NCBI GenBank assembly: GCA_012512265.1 | Contig: JAAZEM010000056.1 | Location: 1-37,672, forward strand | Direction of reading: 5' to 3' | DNA: 37,672 nt | Source: Armatimonadota bacterium | Lineage (GTDB): Bacteria; Armatimonadota; JAAZEB01 | Shown: positions 7,284-15,572 of the stretch, piece after piece | Layout of the letters: each line of letters starts with the position of its first letter | Numbering within the stretch: the first letter of the stretch is position 1 | The notes under the pieces: model-generated | Database searches by the model: none | Told to the model about the DNA's origin: nothing | Seen by the model: only the letters and a program-made list of their open reading frames with translations | Translations under genes and position numbers: made by a program

Positions 7284-8825
7284 TCAGTCCGTGCCGTCCA
7301 GTGCGAAGAGATAGGCCCTCCAACCTCGCTGGTTCCACGTTTGCCGGACAAGGCGCGCGTTGGGGTGCTCCCGGCAGAGCTGCAGGCGGGCATCACGCGG
7401 GTAGGCGAAGAGGAGAACCCAGCGAACGCCGAACTGGCGTCGCAGCCGGGTGAGATCCGCGCGGTCTCGGAAGAAGGGACACGCCACGGCCGGCCGGCAC
7501 GTCTGGTAGTGCACCTCCCACGGGTTGTTGCTGGCGACCACATCCTCCGGGCCCGCAAGCTCCTCAATCCACTTCGCGGCCTGCGCATAGGGCAGCCCGG
7601 CGGCGCGATTCCAGCGGTACCGGCACGCCTTCTGATGCTCCTGCCAATGCGCGCCGAAGAGGGAGACGGCGCCGACCAAGGTGAGGCAGAACAGCCCCCT
7701 CGCTGCCGGCGAGGAGCGCGCCACACGGAAGCCATGCTCCAGAAGCAAGGGAAGAAGAAGGATGGTGCCGGGGAGCAGGTAGCGTAACGCTCCCGCCGCA
7801 ACCCAGGCGAGGGAGTAGAACGCGAAGCTGGCGACTGCGAGGGTGAGCCAGGCGCGGCATAGCGCGCGCGTGGGATCCGCGGGCCGGGCATGTACGCGCA
7901 GCAGCAACAGCAGCGGGAGCGGGAAGAGCGATACCCACAATGCAGCGAGGTTCGCCTCCACCTTGCGGTGGATCGCTGCGGCCACGGCGCCAAGATGCCC
8001 GGCGATGAAGGCTGGAGGAGATGGGATCGTCTGCCCGAAACCATGCCAGGTCGCCTGGTGGATATGCAGCACGGCGTAGTTCACCAGCGCCGCGGGGCGC
8101 ATCTCGGGAGCGCGCGCTGTCCAGGCGTAGAGGGAGTAGGGCAGGAGGACGGCGCCGGACGCAGCCAACGCCGCGAGGGTGGCACGGCGCGCGTTGCGAT
8201 GGCGCCTGACCGGCGATAGCAGCCACGGCAGCGCGAGGAAGAGGAGGATGCCATTGGGCCGGGCAAGGGTGGCGAGGCCAGCGACGAGGCCGAACGCGGC
8301 CGCGCGTCGCGGGCGAGTGACCCCTGGCAGCAGGAGCAGCGCGAGTAGCCAGAGCGAGAGGAAGAGCTGCTCGCTGAGCGCAAGGGTGGCCGTTTCGGTG
8401 ACCGGCGGGAGAAGGACGAAAAGCGCCGCCGCCAGCCAGGCGACCGGCGCCGGCACCACGGTATGGAATGCGGCGAGCGCCAGAGCGGTGTTGACCGCGG
8501 CAAGCGCGGCGTTTGTCGCCTGCAAGGCGCGTAGCGGCTCGGCCTCGGGAAAGAGGCGGAGCACCAGGCCACCGAGGAGGGGATAGAGGATAGGACGCTC
8601 GACGACGGCCGGGCGTACCACCGGGCCGTGATCGAAAAAGTGCCACTTGAGCGCCGTTGTGAGGCCGTGACCCTCTGCCAGACGGCGCGCCATGCCCGCA
8701 TACTCGGCAGCGTCCGGGGTGAAGTTGATCCCGCCCAGCGTCGGGAGACGCAGCGCCAGGGAGAGCGCCATCAACAGTCCCACTCCGCACGCGCGCAGCC
8801 AGCGAAGGCGTTCGGAAGTCGTCAT
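7284..8825 (-). CDS. GT39/PMT-like membrane glycosyltransferase
   Basis: This 513-residue polytopic membrane protein has about eleven hydrophobic helices between residues 12 and 400, then a soluble tail of about 100 residues. The first extracytoplasmic loop carries GINFTPDAAEYAGMARRLAEG (about 32-52), with D38 and E41 in the place of the acidic metal/sugar-donor motif of GT-C enzymes. These enzymes transfer sugars from polyprenyl-phosphate donors on the outer face of the inner membrane. Start at ATG 8825 overlaps the serS stop codon by four bases (ATGA), so it is translationally coupled as the last gene of the NUDIX - serS operon. Longer in-frame starts would run far into serS. The acceptor is unknown. 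The pairing with serS looks positional rather than functional. Confidence 0.8.
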   Translation of the reverse strand: MTTSERLRWLRACGVGLLMALSLALRLPTLGGINFTPDAAEYAGMARRLAEGHGLTTALKWHFFDHGPVVRPAVVERPILYPLLGGLVLRLFPEAEPLRALQATNAALAAVNTALALAAFHTVVPAPVAWLAAALFVLLPPVTETATLALSEQLFLSLWLLALLLLPGVTRPRRAAAFGLVAGLATLARPNGILLFLALPWLLSPVRRHRNARRATLAALAASGAVLLPYSLYAWTARAPEMRPAALVNYAVLHIHQATWHGFGQTIPSPPAFIAGHLGAVAAAIHRKVEANLAALWVSLFPLPLLLLLRVHARPADPTRALCRAWLTLAVASFAFYSLAWVAAGALRYLLPGTILLLPLLLEHGFRVARSSPAARGLFCLTLVGAVSLFGAHWQEHQKACRYRWNRAAGLPYAQAAKWIEELAGPEDVVASNNPWEVHYQTCRPAVACPFFRDRADLTRLRRQFGVRWVLLFAYPRDARLQLCREHPNARLVRQTWNQRGWRAYLFALDGTD

Positions 8826-10090
8826 CTCTCCCGCGCGATCCGGTCCTTTCCGCCGAGGTAGGGCCGCAGCGCCGGCGGCAACACCACCGAGCCATCCTCT
8901 TGCAAGCCATTTTCCAGGAGCGCCGCGAGCGTGCGCCCTACCGCCAGCGCCGAGGCGTTCAGCGTGTGGACGAACCGAGGGCGCCCACTTCCATCGCGGT
9001 AGCGGGTGGCGCATCGCCGGGCCTGGAAATCGCCGCAGTCGCTGCACGAGCTCACTTCCAGGTATCGGCCCAGGCCCGGGCACCATACCTCCAGATCGTA
9101 TGTGCGGCGCGCCGTGAAGCCGAGCTCTCCCGCGCAGAGCTCCACGACGCGATAGGGGAGCCGGAGCGCGGACGCGACCGCTTCGGCCGCGACGACCAGT
9201 CGCTCCAGCTCCGCGCCGGAATCCTCGGGACGCGTGAAGCTAACCAGCTCCACCTTCTCGAACTGGTGGACCCGGATCAGACCCCGTGTCTCCCTTCCGG
9301 GCGCGCCTGCCTCCTTCCGAAAACAGGGCGTGAGCGCGGCATATCGCCGGGGGAGCGTCTCCCCCTCCAGCACTTCGTCCCGATGGAGGTTCACCAGGGG
9401 CACCTCCGCGGTGGGGATCAGGGAGAGGCCCTCGCGCGTTTGGAAGAGACCATCCTCAAACTTCGGCAGGTGCCCTGTGGCGAGGAGCGCCTCGCCCGTG
9501 GCGAGCAGCGGCGGGGCGATTTCGGTGAAGCCGCGCCCGATAGCCAGATCGAGCATGAAGTGCGAGAGTGCGCGCTGTAACCGCGCGCCTTCGCCTTTCA
9601 GCAGGGGGAAGCGCGATCCGGCAATCGCCGTGGCCCGGGGAGGATCCAGGAGATCGAGCGCCTGGGCGATCTCCCAGTGAGGCCGCGCCCAGGGCAGTCG
9701 AACCTGCTCTCCGGACGCGCGCACGATGCGATTGGCGGTTTGGTCCGTGCCGGCCGGAACATCAGGGTGGGGGAGGTTGGGGAGCGCCAGGAGCAGGTCC
9801 CGCAGCCGGGCCTCGACCTCGCGCAGTCGCGGCTCCAGCGCCGCGAGGGTCTCCGCCACCTCGCGGGCGCGATGGGGCAGGTCGCCAGCGGGCGCGCCTG
9901 CCTTGACGCGGCGGTTGATCTCCTGCGAGAGGCGGTTATGCGCCGCGCGCCGCGCCTCGAGTTCAGTCAGGAGGGCCCGGTGCTCGCGGTCGAGCTCAAG
10001 CACCTCTTGCAGCGGCACAGGCCGCCCGCGTGATGCGAGGCGCTCGGCTGCCTCATCCGGGTGTTTACATAGCCACCGAATATCGAGCAT
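8822..10090 (-). CDS. serS: Seryl-tRNA synthetase
   Basis: This 422-residue class II aminoacyl-tRNA synthetase charges tRNA-Ser (and tRNA-Sec where present) with serine. Residues 1-100 form the long antiparallel coiled-coil arm that grips the tRNA variable loop (ELEARRAAHNRLSQEINRR and the following heptads). The catalytic core has motif 2, CFRKEAGAPGRETRGLIRVHQ, and motif 3 around NASALAVGRTLAALLEN. EVSSCSDCGDFQARR, a serS hallmark, is also present. Length is normal. An AGGAGAGGG ribosome-binding site precedes ATG 10090. The gene lies 93 bases downstream of the NUDIX gene and overlaps the following glycosyltransferase gene. I looked for a T-box leader in the gap and did not find the conserved antiterminator. 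Confidence 0.97.
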   Translation of the reverse strand: MLDIRWLCKHPDEAAERLASRGRPVPLQEVLELDREHRALLTELEARRAAHNRLSQEINRRVKAGAPAGDLPHRAREVAETLAALEPRLREVEARLRDLLLALPNLPHPDVPAGTDQTANRIVRASGEQVRLPWARPHWEIAQALDLLDPPRATAIAGSRFPLLKGEGARLQRALSHFMLDLAIGRGFTEIAPPLLATGEALLATGHLPKFEDGLFQTREGLSLIPTAEVPLVNLHRDEVLEGETLPRRYAALTPCFRKEAGAPGRETRGLIRVHQFEKVELVSFTRPEDSGAELERLVVAAEAVASALRLPYRVVELCAGELGFTARRTYDLEVWCPGLGRYLEVSSCSDCGDFQARRCATRYRDGSGRPRFVHTLNASALAVGRTLAALLENGLQEDGSVVLPPALRPYLGGKDRIARER

Positions 10091-10183
10091 GCCCTCTCCT
10101 ATCGCATGGCGTTGTCGCCGACGACCGCGAGTCTGTCCATCCGGTCTGAAGGCACGGTGGAACCAGTCACCACCCGGAGTGCG

Positions 10184-10717
10184 CTACGCGCACCGCTCCG
10201 CCGCGAGCAGGATCCCCAAGCAGCTCTTGGCATCCTCGATACGCCCATCCTTAACCATCGCGACGGCATCCGCGAGGGGGACCAGGACCTCTTCAATCGC
10301 CTCGTCGGCATCCGCCTCAGCCTCGGCGGGCTCCAGGTCTCTCGCCAGGAAGAGGTGAATCCGCTCGGACGAGTAGCCGGGCGCAACGAAGAAAGAAGTG
10401 AGCAGCTCCAGGCGGCCGGCCCGGCAACCGATCTCCTCCGCCAACTCGCGCGCGGCACAGGCAGCCGGCTCCTCGCCCGGTTCCAGCGTGCCGGCAGGGA
10501 TCTCCAACAGAGGGCCGCCTGCCGCGTAGCGCCACTGTTCCACCAGCACCACTAGGCCATCCTCCGTGATAGGCACCATCGCCACGGCGCCGGGGTGCTG
10601 CACCACCTCGCGGACCCCCTCGCTGCCGCCCGGCAGATGAACCCGGTCCGCGCGTACCTTTAGCAGCTTGCCCTCATAGACGACCTTCGATTCCAGGCAC
10701 AACTCCTCGATTGCCAA
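10184..10717 (-). CDS. NUDIX hydrolase, ADP-ribose pyrophosphatase type
   Basis: This 177-residue protein has a complete Nudix box, G-x5-E-x7-R-E-x-x-E-E-x-G, at residues 76-98 (G76, E82, R90, E91, E94, E95, G97). The preceding VLVEQWRYAAGGPLLEIPAG is typical of the ADP-ribose pyrophosphatase (NudF/YqkG) subgroup, which hydrolyses ADP-ribose to AMP and ribose-5-phosphate. I start it at TTG 10717 because GGAGAGGAG lies seven bases upstream and the protein then has normal length. An ATG at 10789 would add 24 residues with no ribosome-binding site and would overlap the -35 box. It is the first gene of the operon with serS and the GT39-like gene. Substrate specificity is inferred from the subgroup pattern only. 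Confidence 0.9.
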   Translation of the reverse strand: MAIEELCLESKVVYEGKLLKVRADRVHLPGGSEGVREVVQHPGAVAMVPITEDGLVVLVEQWRYAAGGPLLEIPAGTLEPGEEPAACAARELAEEIGCRAGRLELLTSFFVAPGYSSERIHLFLARDLEPAEAEADADEAIEEVLVPLADAVAMVKDGRIEDAKSCLGILLAAERCA

Positions 10718-10759
10718 GGGCCCACTCCTCTCCGCGCGCTCCGCGGGGCGCGCCGCCCT

Positions 10760-10789
10760 ATCATACCGAATCGGGGGGCCTGAAGGCAA
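10760..10789 (-). promoter_or_regulatory. Probable promoter of the NUDIX-serS-glycosyltransferase operon
   Basis: On the minus strand TTGCCT (10789-10784), 18 bases, TATGAT (10765-10760), placing the transcript start about 35 bases before the TTG start codon. It diverges from the promoter at 10835. Apart from these two promoters, the gap 10718-11031 holds nothing I recognise. Confidence 0.6.
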
Positions 10790-10834
10790 CCACGTGCAAC
10801 CTCGCCGCTTGCCAGGGTGGCGCCGATGCCAGTG

Positions 10835-10864
10835 TTGACACCCCCAGGGAAGCTGTGCTATGCT
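10835..10864 (+). promoter_or_regulatory. Promoter of the exported 740-residue protein gene
   Basis: TTGACA (10835-10840), 18 bases, TATGCT (10859-10864) with TGC in the extended -10 position. It leaves a 5' UTR of about 160 bases, in which I recognised no known riboswitch. Confidence 0.7.
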
Positions 10865-11031
10865 CTGGCTCGGGTGAGAGGGAAGCGTTGCTCCCGCTGC
10901 CCGGCGAGTGCCGATGCGCCGCCAAGCAGTGACGCCGCTGGCCCATTGCGCGTGAAGGAACCCTTTCTATCCTCCGCGCCTGGCGATCGATAGCGATCCC
11001 CGCATCGCCTTCCAGGAGGAGTCGTAGACCG

Positions 11032-13254
11032 ATGACAACGCGTAGGCTGGCGCTGCCTGCTCTCTTGCTGTGGATTCTAGCCGTTCTTCCCAGACCGGCC
11101 GCAGCGCGCCAGAATATCATGGAATACTATGACCCGGATAATAAGGATATCCCTGTCCTTATCTTCTCATCCGGGGAACCAAAGGAGTTTGGCACCCGCT
11201 TCCTGTCGCGGCCTGGCGTGGAGTATCTTCCGCTCAGCCAGATGGCGGCGCGCAAGGAGCAACTCGATAAGCTACCGCTCGTTTTCCTGATCGCCCGCGA
11301 GCACGTGATGGAGCTGCCGCAGGAGCTGAAGGAATACCTGCCGATGATCGCCGACCTGAAGCCCACCGAGCTCTTCATCTACGGCGATACACCGGAAGAC
11401 CGCTGCGAGTACAAGGCTCCTGGGGAGCGCCGCGGGCGGAAGTACGAACGCACGCGCCTGGTGATCGTCGCTCCGACAGAGGAGTGGCTACGCCGCGCGA
11501 TCGACATGGCGAAAACGCTTCCCGATCTTCCCGCGCGGGAAGCCAAGCGGAAGAGCCCCCGGTTCCCCAACCCGTTGGCCGCGGAACTCCCGATCCTCTG
11601 CACGGTGGCCGGCAAGGGCAAGCCAGCGATCTCACGCTTCGCCCAGACGGCCTATCGTGCATCGCAATCTCAGGCCTTGGGGAACCCTGCCGCCCTCCTG
11701 CGGGAGATCGCCCTCGGCCACCGACCGCTCATCCAATTTGATGCGGATCCGGGCAGCTGGGAGCGACACAAGCCGTGGCTTCCCCATGCGGAGGAAGCCT
11801 ACCTCCTGCTCTATGAGGAGCTCGATGATCTCCCGGTGTCTGTACGCTCGCGGCTTCCTCGCGAGGTCTTCAGCCTGGCTCCGAACCAGACGCTCGCCGT
11901 CCGCAAGCCTCGCGCGGATGCGCCACCCGTCTCGTGTCTGATCGCCCCGACCCCCTACCTCCTCAACAGCCTCATCGAGCGCCTGGGCTCATCCACCATC
12001 CCGTCTACTCCCGAGGTGGTTGACGTGCCCGACCTCCGGCATGTCGAGACGATCACGATTGCCGGCACGAGCAACCTGACGGATGTGCAAACCAACCTGA
12101 AAGCCCAGCTGGAGGAGCGGCTGATGGGTGTGGTGAGCAACGCGCGCCTCTTCAAAGGCGTGCGCGCGGGAAGCGACCAGCTCAACACCGTACTCGACAC
12201 GATCCGTGTCGAGATGGCCGGGGTGACGAAGAAGGACCTGGACGACGTCCGCGTGATCGCCAACACCGACGCGCTTCTCCTCGCCGCGATCACGCGAGCG
12301 GGCGGGAAGACTGTCTACCAGTCGCAGCGCCAGCAGCTCACTCCGAACGAGCCCGCCTTCAGCGAGTCCGAACCGAAGAAACCCGACCCGAATGACCGCA
12401 CGCGCCCCTTCGGCCCGCACAAGTACACTCTTGACTATGGCGGCAAGCGGGAGAATGACCCCAGGTACAAGGATGACCTGGCGAAGTGGGAGAAGGAGCA
12501 CGCCGAGTGGGAGAAGCGCAAGCGCGATTACGAGCGAAAACTCGCGGCGAAGCGGTTTGAGTGGAAGTGGCAGGTGACGCAGCGCCAGGAAGCCACCGTC
12601 GAAATCACCATCGGCGTCTTTGATCTGAAGGCGGGCGCTGTCGTCTGGGCATCACAGCCGCTCGTGGGCCAGGCCGAGTTGAGCGGCATAGCTAAGGAGC
12701 GCGTCATCGTTGTCACCGGCCAGGGGAACGCGCCCTCAGATCCGGAGGAGACCCCGCTCACGAGGGACACGGCATCTGGCGAGCTGTTCAGCCAGGCGCT
12801 TCGCAAGGCGGTGGACGCGGTCCCCGCGGTGCTGCGCGACCACCTCCTCCTTCCAGGAGATCTCCCCAGCGCGGTTATCTCCGCGGGCGGGGCCGCTGAG
12901 GATTCTCTAGGCGAGAGGGCCGCGAGCCAGCCCGGCGAGCAGGAGATCCCGATTGAAGGAGCTATCGGCGTGCTCCTCGACGCGAGCCCAGAGCGCGTGG
13001 TGGTGAGGATCGACAGGCCTGACCCGGCGATCAAGGTGGGGTCGATCCTCCTGGCCATCGCCGACCTGGAGATCCGCCGCGATCTGGATGGCACCTTCCT
13101 CGATGTGATCGAGCGAGCCACGGTGCCGATCCGCGTCACCGCCGTCTACCAGCGCACCTGCGACGGTGTTCCGGTGAATCCGGCCCAGGCCGGACGCTTG
13201 AAGGTGCGCCAGCCCATACGCCTGCCGCGCGAGGGCGAGGCGCTTCCTGAGTAG
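11032..13254 (+). CDS. Exported 740-residue protein with CsgG/FlgT-like C-terminal half, function unknown
   Basis: A Sec signal peptide is clear: MTTRRLALPALLLWILAVL, then an AAA-type cleavage site near residue 25. The first 330 residues are not recognisable to me. Residues about 340-430 (from VETITIAGTSNLTDVQ to NTDALLLAAITRAGG) and 525-625 (with TVEITIGVFDLKAGAVVWAS) look like the two halves of a CsgG/LpoB/TolB-N-type domain. They are interrupted by a highly charged, probably extended insert rich in K, E, R and W (about 455-510). The last 100 residues (IEGAIGVLLDASPERVVVRI, then IKVGSILLA) resemble the SH3-like C-terminal domain of FlgT. A periplasmic or envelope-assembly role is a guess from these resemblances. 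AGGAGGAG lies upstream of the ATG. A strong promoter and a monocistronic setting suggest independent control. Confidence 0.7.
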   Translation: MTTRRLALPALLLWILAVLPRPAAARQNIMEYYDPDNKDIPVLIFSSGEPKEFGTRFLSRPGVEYLPLSQMAARKEQLDKLPLVFLIAREHVMELPQELKEYLPMIADLKPTELFIYGDTPEDRCEYKAPGERRGRKYERTRLVIVAPTEEWLRRAIDMAKTLPDLPAREAKRKSPRFPNPLAAELPILCTVAGKGKPAISRFAQTAYRASQSQALGNPAALLREIALGHRPLIQFDADPGSWERHKPWLPHAEEAYLLLYEELDDLPVSVRSRLPREVFSLAPNQTLAVRKPRADAPPVSCLIAPTPYLLNSLIERLGSSTIPSTPEVVDVPDLRHVETITIAGTSNLTDVQTNLKAQLEERLMGVVSNARLFKGVRAGSDQLNTVLDTIRVEMAGVTKKDLDDVRVIANTDALLLAAITRAGGKTVYQSQRQQLTPNEPAFSESEPKKPDPNDRTRPFGPHKYTLDYGGKRENDPRYKDDLAKWEKEHAEWEKRKRDYERKLAAKRFEWKWQVTQRQEATVEITIGVFDLKAGAVVWASQPLVGQAELSGIAKERVIVVTGQGNAPSDPEETPLTRDTASGELFSQALRKAVDAVPAVLRDHLLLPGDLPSAVISAGGAAEDSLGERAASQPGEQEIPIEGAIGVLLDASPERVVVRIDRPDPAIKVGSILLAIADLEIRRDLDGTFLDVIERATVPIRVTAVYQRTCDGVPVNPAQAGRLKVRQPIRLPREGEALPE

Positions 13255-13304
13255 GCCGGCATCCCCGGAGACTATCCAGCCCGTCGCGTATCGCGCGGAC
13301 CTAA

Positions 13305-13423
13305 AGCTCCGCGCTCCTTGCGAGCGAAGCCCTGCCGGGCTCAGTTGGACTACACTTCCGGCAGGGCTTTGCTGAGAAGCAGCACGGAGCTGCCGCTCTA
13401 CGCGCGGGTGAGGGCCGGACCCT
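13305..13423. repeat. Structured intergenic repeat, copy 1 (upstream of dinB)
   Basis: It shares a 25-base identical block (13317-13341) with 14763-14787. It also shares a second, near-identical block running from GCTTTGC at 13366 to GGACCC near 13422. The copy folds into one long hairpin: AGCTCCG (13305-13311) pairs with CGGAGCT (13385-13391), and AAGCCCTGCCGG (13327-13338) pairs perfectly with CCGGCAGGGCTT (13358-13369). It lies 50 bases after one stop codon and 20 bases before the -35 box of dinB. Confidence 0.75.
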
Positions 13424-13443
13424 CGTCTATCGCGCCTGCTCGC

Positions 13444-13472
13444 TTGCCTGGTCCACGGCCGCGTGCTATAAT
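13444..13472 (+). promoter_or_regulatory. Promoter of dinB
   Basis: TTGCCT (13444-13449), 17 bases, TATAAT (13467-13472) with TGC in the extended -10 position. No LexA box that I can recognise overlaps it, so SOS control is not evident. Confidence 0.7.
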
Positions 13473-13512
13473 CGCTGTAGCCGGGCAGGCCCTCCCGGCA
13501 GGGGCGCACGCG

Positions 13513-14694
13513 ATGGCACGGACGATCTTGCATGTGGACATGGATGCCTTCTACGCATCCATCGAGCAGCGCGACCACCCCGAGTTGCTCGGGAAACCGG
13601 TGATCGTCGGTGGCAGTCCCGAGGAGCGTGGCGTGGTATCGGCCGCCTCCTACGAAGCCCGGCGCTACGGAGTTCGCTCCGCGATGCCGATGGCGCAGGC
13701 CCGCCGGCTCTGCCCCGAGGGTGTCTTCCTTCCCGTGCGAATGGCCCGGTATCGCCAGGTCTCGTCCCAGGTGATGGCGATCCTTCACTGCTTCACGCCG
13801 CTGGTGGAGAAGCTCTCGGTGGACGAGGCGTTTCTCGACGTCACCGGCAGCGAGGCGCTTTTCGGATCCGGAGTAGAGATCGCCCGCGCGATCAAGGAGC
13901 GCATACGTTCGGAGCTATCACTGACCGCTTCGGTGGGCGTCGCCCCCAACAAGTTCCTGGCAAAGGTGGCTTCCGACCTGCGCAAGCCGGACGCGCTCGT
14001 TGTGGTGCCCCCGGAGGGCGTGGAGGAGTTCCTCAGCACCCTCCCCGTCTCCCGGCTATGGGGCGTGGGCCCGGCCACGGAGCGCTCGCTGCGGCGCCTG
14101 GGGATCCAGACTATCGGCCAGCTGGCGGCGTATCCGGTGGAGACGCTGCGCAGGCGCCTGGGCCGCGCCGGCGAGGCGCTGCACCGGCTGGCCCGGGGTA
14201 AGGATGACCGGCCGGTGGAGCCATCCACCGAGGCGAAATCGATCGGGCGCGAGACAACCTTCCCCGAGGATATCGGCGACACGGAAACGCTGGAGCGCGT
14301 GCTGCTGGGGCTCTCCGAGGAGGTGGGCGCGCGTCTGCGGCGCGAGGGCGTCTGCGGGCGCACCGTCACGCTCAAGCTGCGCTTCTCCAATTTTACCACT
14401 CTGACGCGCTCGCGCTCGCTTCCCGAGGCGACGGCGCTCGCCGAGAAGATCTACCCGGTGGCGCTGGCGCTCTTCCGGGGCGTGGAGCGCCCGCTCAAAG
14501 TGCGTCTCCTCGGGGTCACCGTCTCGAACCTCTCGCCCGGCCAGGCGGCGCGGCAGCTTTCGCTCTTCGAACCGCCGGACGCACGCCGCGAGCGCCTGGC
14601 GGAGACGGTCGATTCGCTCCGCGAGCGCTACGGTGACGAAATCATCCGCCGGGCGCGCTTGGTGCCCCCGCGACACCTGCCCGACGGCTCCTGA
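13513..14694 (+). CDS. dinB: DNA polymerase IV (Y-family translesion polymerase)
   Basis: This 393-residue Y-family polymerase copies damaged templates. Catalytic acidic residues are D9 in HVDMDAFYAS and D104-E105 in LSVDEAFLDV. F13 is the steric-gate residue position, and the YEARRYGVRSAMP finger motif lies at 47-59. The helix-hairpin-helix (VSRLWGVGPATERSLRRLGI) and the little-finger domain follow. A canonical beta-clamp binding motif, QLSLF, lies at 348-352. I start it at ATG 13513, in front of ARTILHVDMD. An open frame extends upstream to 13318, but it would run through the promoter and the structured repeat. The gene is monocistronic and flanked on both sides by copies of the same intergenic repeat. 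Confidence 0.96.
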   Translation: MARTILHVDMDAFYASIEQRDHPELLGKPVIVGGSPEERGVVSAASYEARRYGVRSAMPMAQARRLCPEGVFLPVRMARYRQVSSQVMAILHCFTPLVEKLSVDEAFLDVTGSEALFGSGVEIARAIKERIRSELSLTASVGVAPNKFLAKVASDLRKPDALVVVPPEGVEEFLSTLPVSRLWGVGPATERSLRRLGIQTIGQLAAYPVETLRRRLGRAGEALHRLARGKDDRPVEPSTEAKSIGRETTFPEDIGDTETLERVLLGLSEEVGARLRREGVCGRTVTLKLRFSNFTTLTRSRSLPEATALAEKIYPVALALFRGVERPLKVRLLGVTVSNLSPGQAARQLSLFEPPDARRERLAETVDSLRERYGDEIIRRARLVPPRHLPDGS

Positions 14695-14754
14695 GCCGTG
14701 CCGGCGCACACACCCGCTCCGCGTCTATGATGCCAGCTTGGGCAGCATAGATCA

Positions 14755-14906
14755 CCGCGCTGCTTGCGAGCGAAGCCCTGCCGGGCTGGGTTGGGCGACA
14801 TCTCCAGGTGTCTCAGAACGGCGGGGGCAGGGAGGGGGAGCCCGAAGAGCTTTGCAGAGAAGCAGCGCGGAGCTTCGAGCTCCGCGCGCGGGTGAGCACC
14901 GGACCC
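14755..14906. repeat. Structured intergenic repeat, copy 2 (downstream of dinB)
   Basis: This second copy of the element at 13305 shares its end blocks but has a different, longer central segment (about 14790-14848). CCGCGCTGCTT (14755-14765) pairs perfectly with AAGCAGCGCGG (14860-14870). Overlapping and competing with that helix is a 10-bp perfect hairpin, GCGCGGAGCT (14865-14874) with AGCTCCGCGC (14878-14887) over a TCG loop. It lies 60 bases after the dinB stop and 36 bases before the folB -35 box. Confidence 0.75.
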
Positions 14907-14942
14907 GGGCGTGTCGAGCAGACGGGACGTCGCGGGGTTTCA

Positions 14943-14971
14943 TTGACTCGATCCCGGCGATGTGCTACACT
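14943..14971 (+). promoter_or_regulatory. Promoter of folB (and probably nadB)
   Basis: TTGACT (14943-14948), 17 bases, TACACT (14966-14971) with TGC in the extended -10 position, about 65 bases before the folB start. Confidence 0.7.
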
Positions 14972-15042
14972 GGTGCTACTGTTGTGGGGGGCGTGAGACG
15001 CCCAGAAGGCTCCGCCTGGCACGGCGTGCGCCGGAGACAGGA

Positions 15043-15456
15043 ATGTGTTCATCTGATAAGGCATGCGACCGGATCGTGATCCGAGGCATTGAGTTCCATG
15101 GTGCCCACGGGGTATCAGAGGAAGAGCAGGCCGTTGGGCATCGCTATGCCGTCGATATTGAGGTGATCACGGACCTGAGCGTCGCCGGACGCACCGACTC
15201 CCTCGAGGACACCATCAACTACGCCGCGATTGTCCGATTGGCCACCACGATCGGCACCACCATGCGCTTCCGCCTCATGGAGGCCCTGGCACAACGGATC
15301 GCAGATGCGGTGCTGGAGCAGTTCGGGCCCGATGCGGTGCACGTGCGCGTCAAGAAGCTGCTCCCCCCGGTCAAGGGCGTCGTGGAGTATGCCGCCGTGG
15401 AGATTTGCCGCACCGCTCCTGCCCGAGACCAGACAGAGAGTTCGGCCCGTTCGTAG
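15043..15456 (+). CDS. folB: Dihydroneopterin aldolase
   Basis: This 137-residue protein belongs to the tunnel-fold pterin family and cleaves 7,8-dihydroneopterin to 6-hydroxymethyl-dihydropterin and glycolaldehyde in folate synthesis. Family landmarks are present: RIVIRGIEFHGAHGVSEEEQ with the active-site Glu at 26-28, TDSLEDTINYAAI with Tyr60, LMEALAQRIAD, and VRVKKLLPPVKG with the catalytic Lys at 104 or 105. Length is slightly above the usual 120 because of a short N-terminal extension and a polar tail. ATG 15043 follows GGAG by six bases. An upstream open stretch to 14962 overlaps the promoter and is not used. folK and folP are not adjacent; the next gene, nadB, is 116 bases downstream and may share the transcript. 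Confidence 0.93.
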   Translation: MCSSDKACDRIVIRGIEFHGAHGVSEEEQAVGHRYAVDIEVITDLSVAGRTDSLEDTINYAAIVRLATTIGTTMRFRLMEALAQRIADAVLEQFGPDAVHVRVKKLLPPVKGVVEYAAVEICRTAPARDQTESSARS

Positions 15457-15511
15457 CGGCGCGGGCGAGGTGATGCCGCCCAGTGCAGGGTGACCTCATT
15501 CCCCGGCGGTC

Positions 15512-15559
15512 TGCCAGGCGCCGAGGATGCTCAGGCTGCGCCGGTCTTACGGCCTGGCA
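15512..15559 (+). promoter_or_regulatory. Hairpin in the folB-nadB gap, abutting the nadB ribosome-binding site
   Basis: TGCCAGGC (15512-15519) pairs perfectly with GCCTGGCA (15552-15559), closing a 32-base G/C-rich interior. The 3' arm ends at the start of the purine-rich stretch AAGGATG, and nadB starts at 15573. It could regulate nadB translation or separate the two genes. I do not recognise a known riboswitch class here. Confidence 0.4.
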
Positions 15560-15572
15560 AGGATGAAGACGC

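Noticed and set aside
10091..10183. Possible T-box leader before serS
   Set aside because: The gap has a GGTGG/CCACC hairpin, but no conserved TGGNACCGCG antiterminator motif, and it lies inside an operon in a non-Firmicute-like genome.
13318..13512. N-terminal extension of DinB
   Set aside because: The open frame runs through the structured repeat and a near-consensus promoter; the protein family starts at the ATG at 13513.
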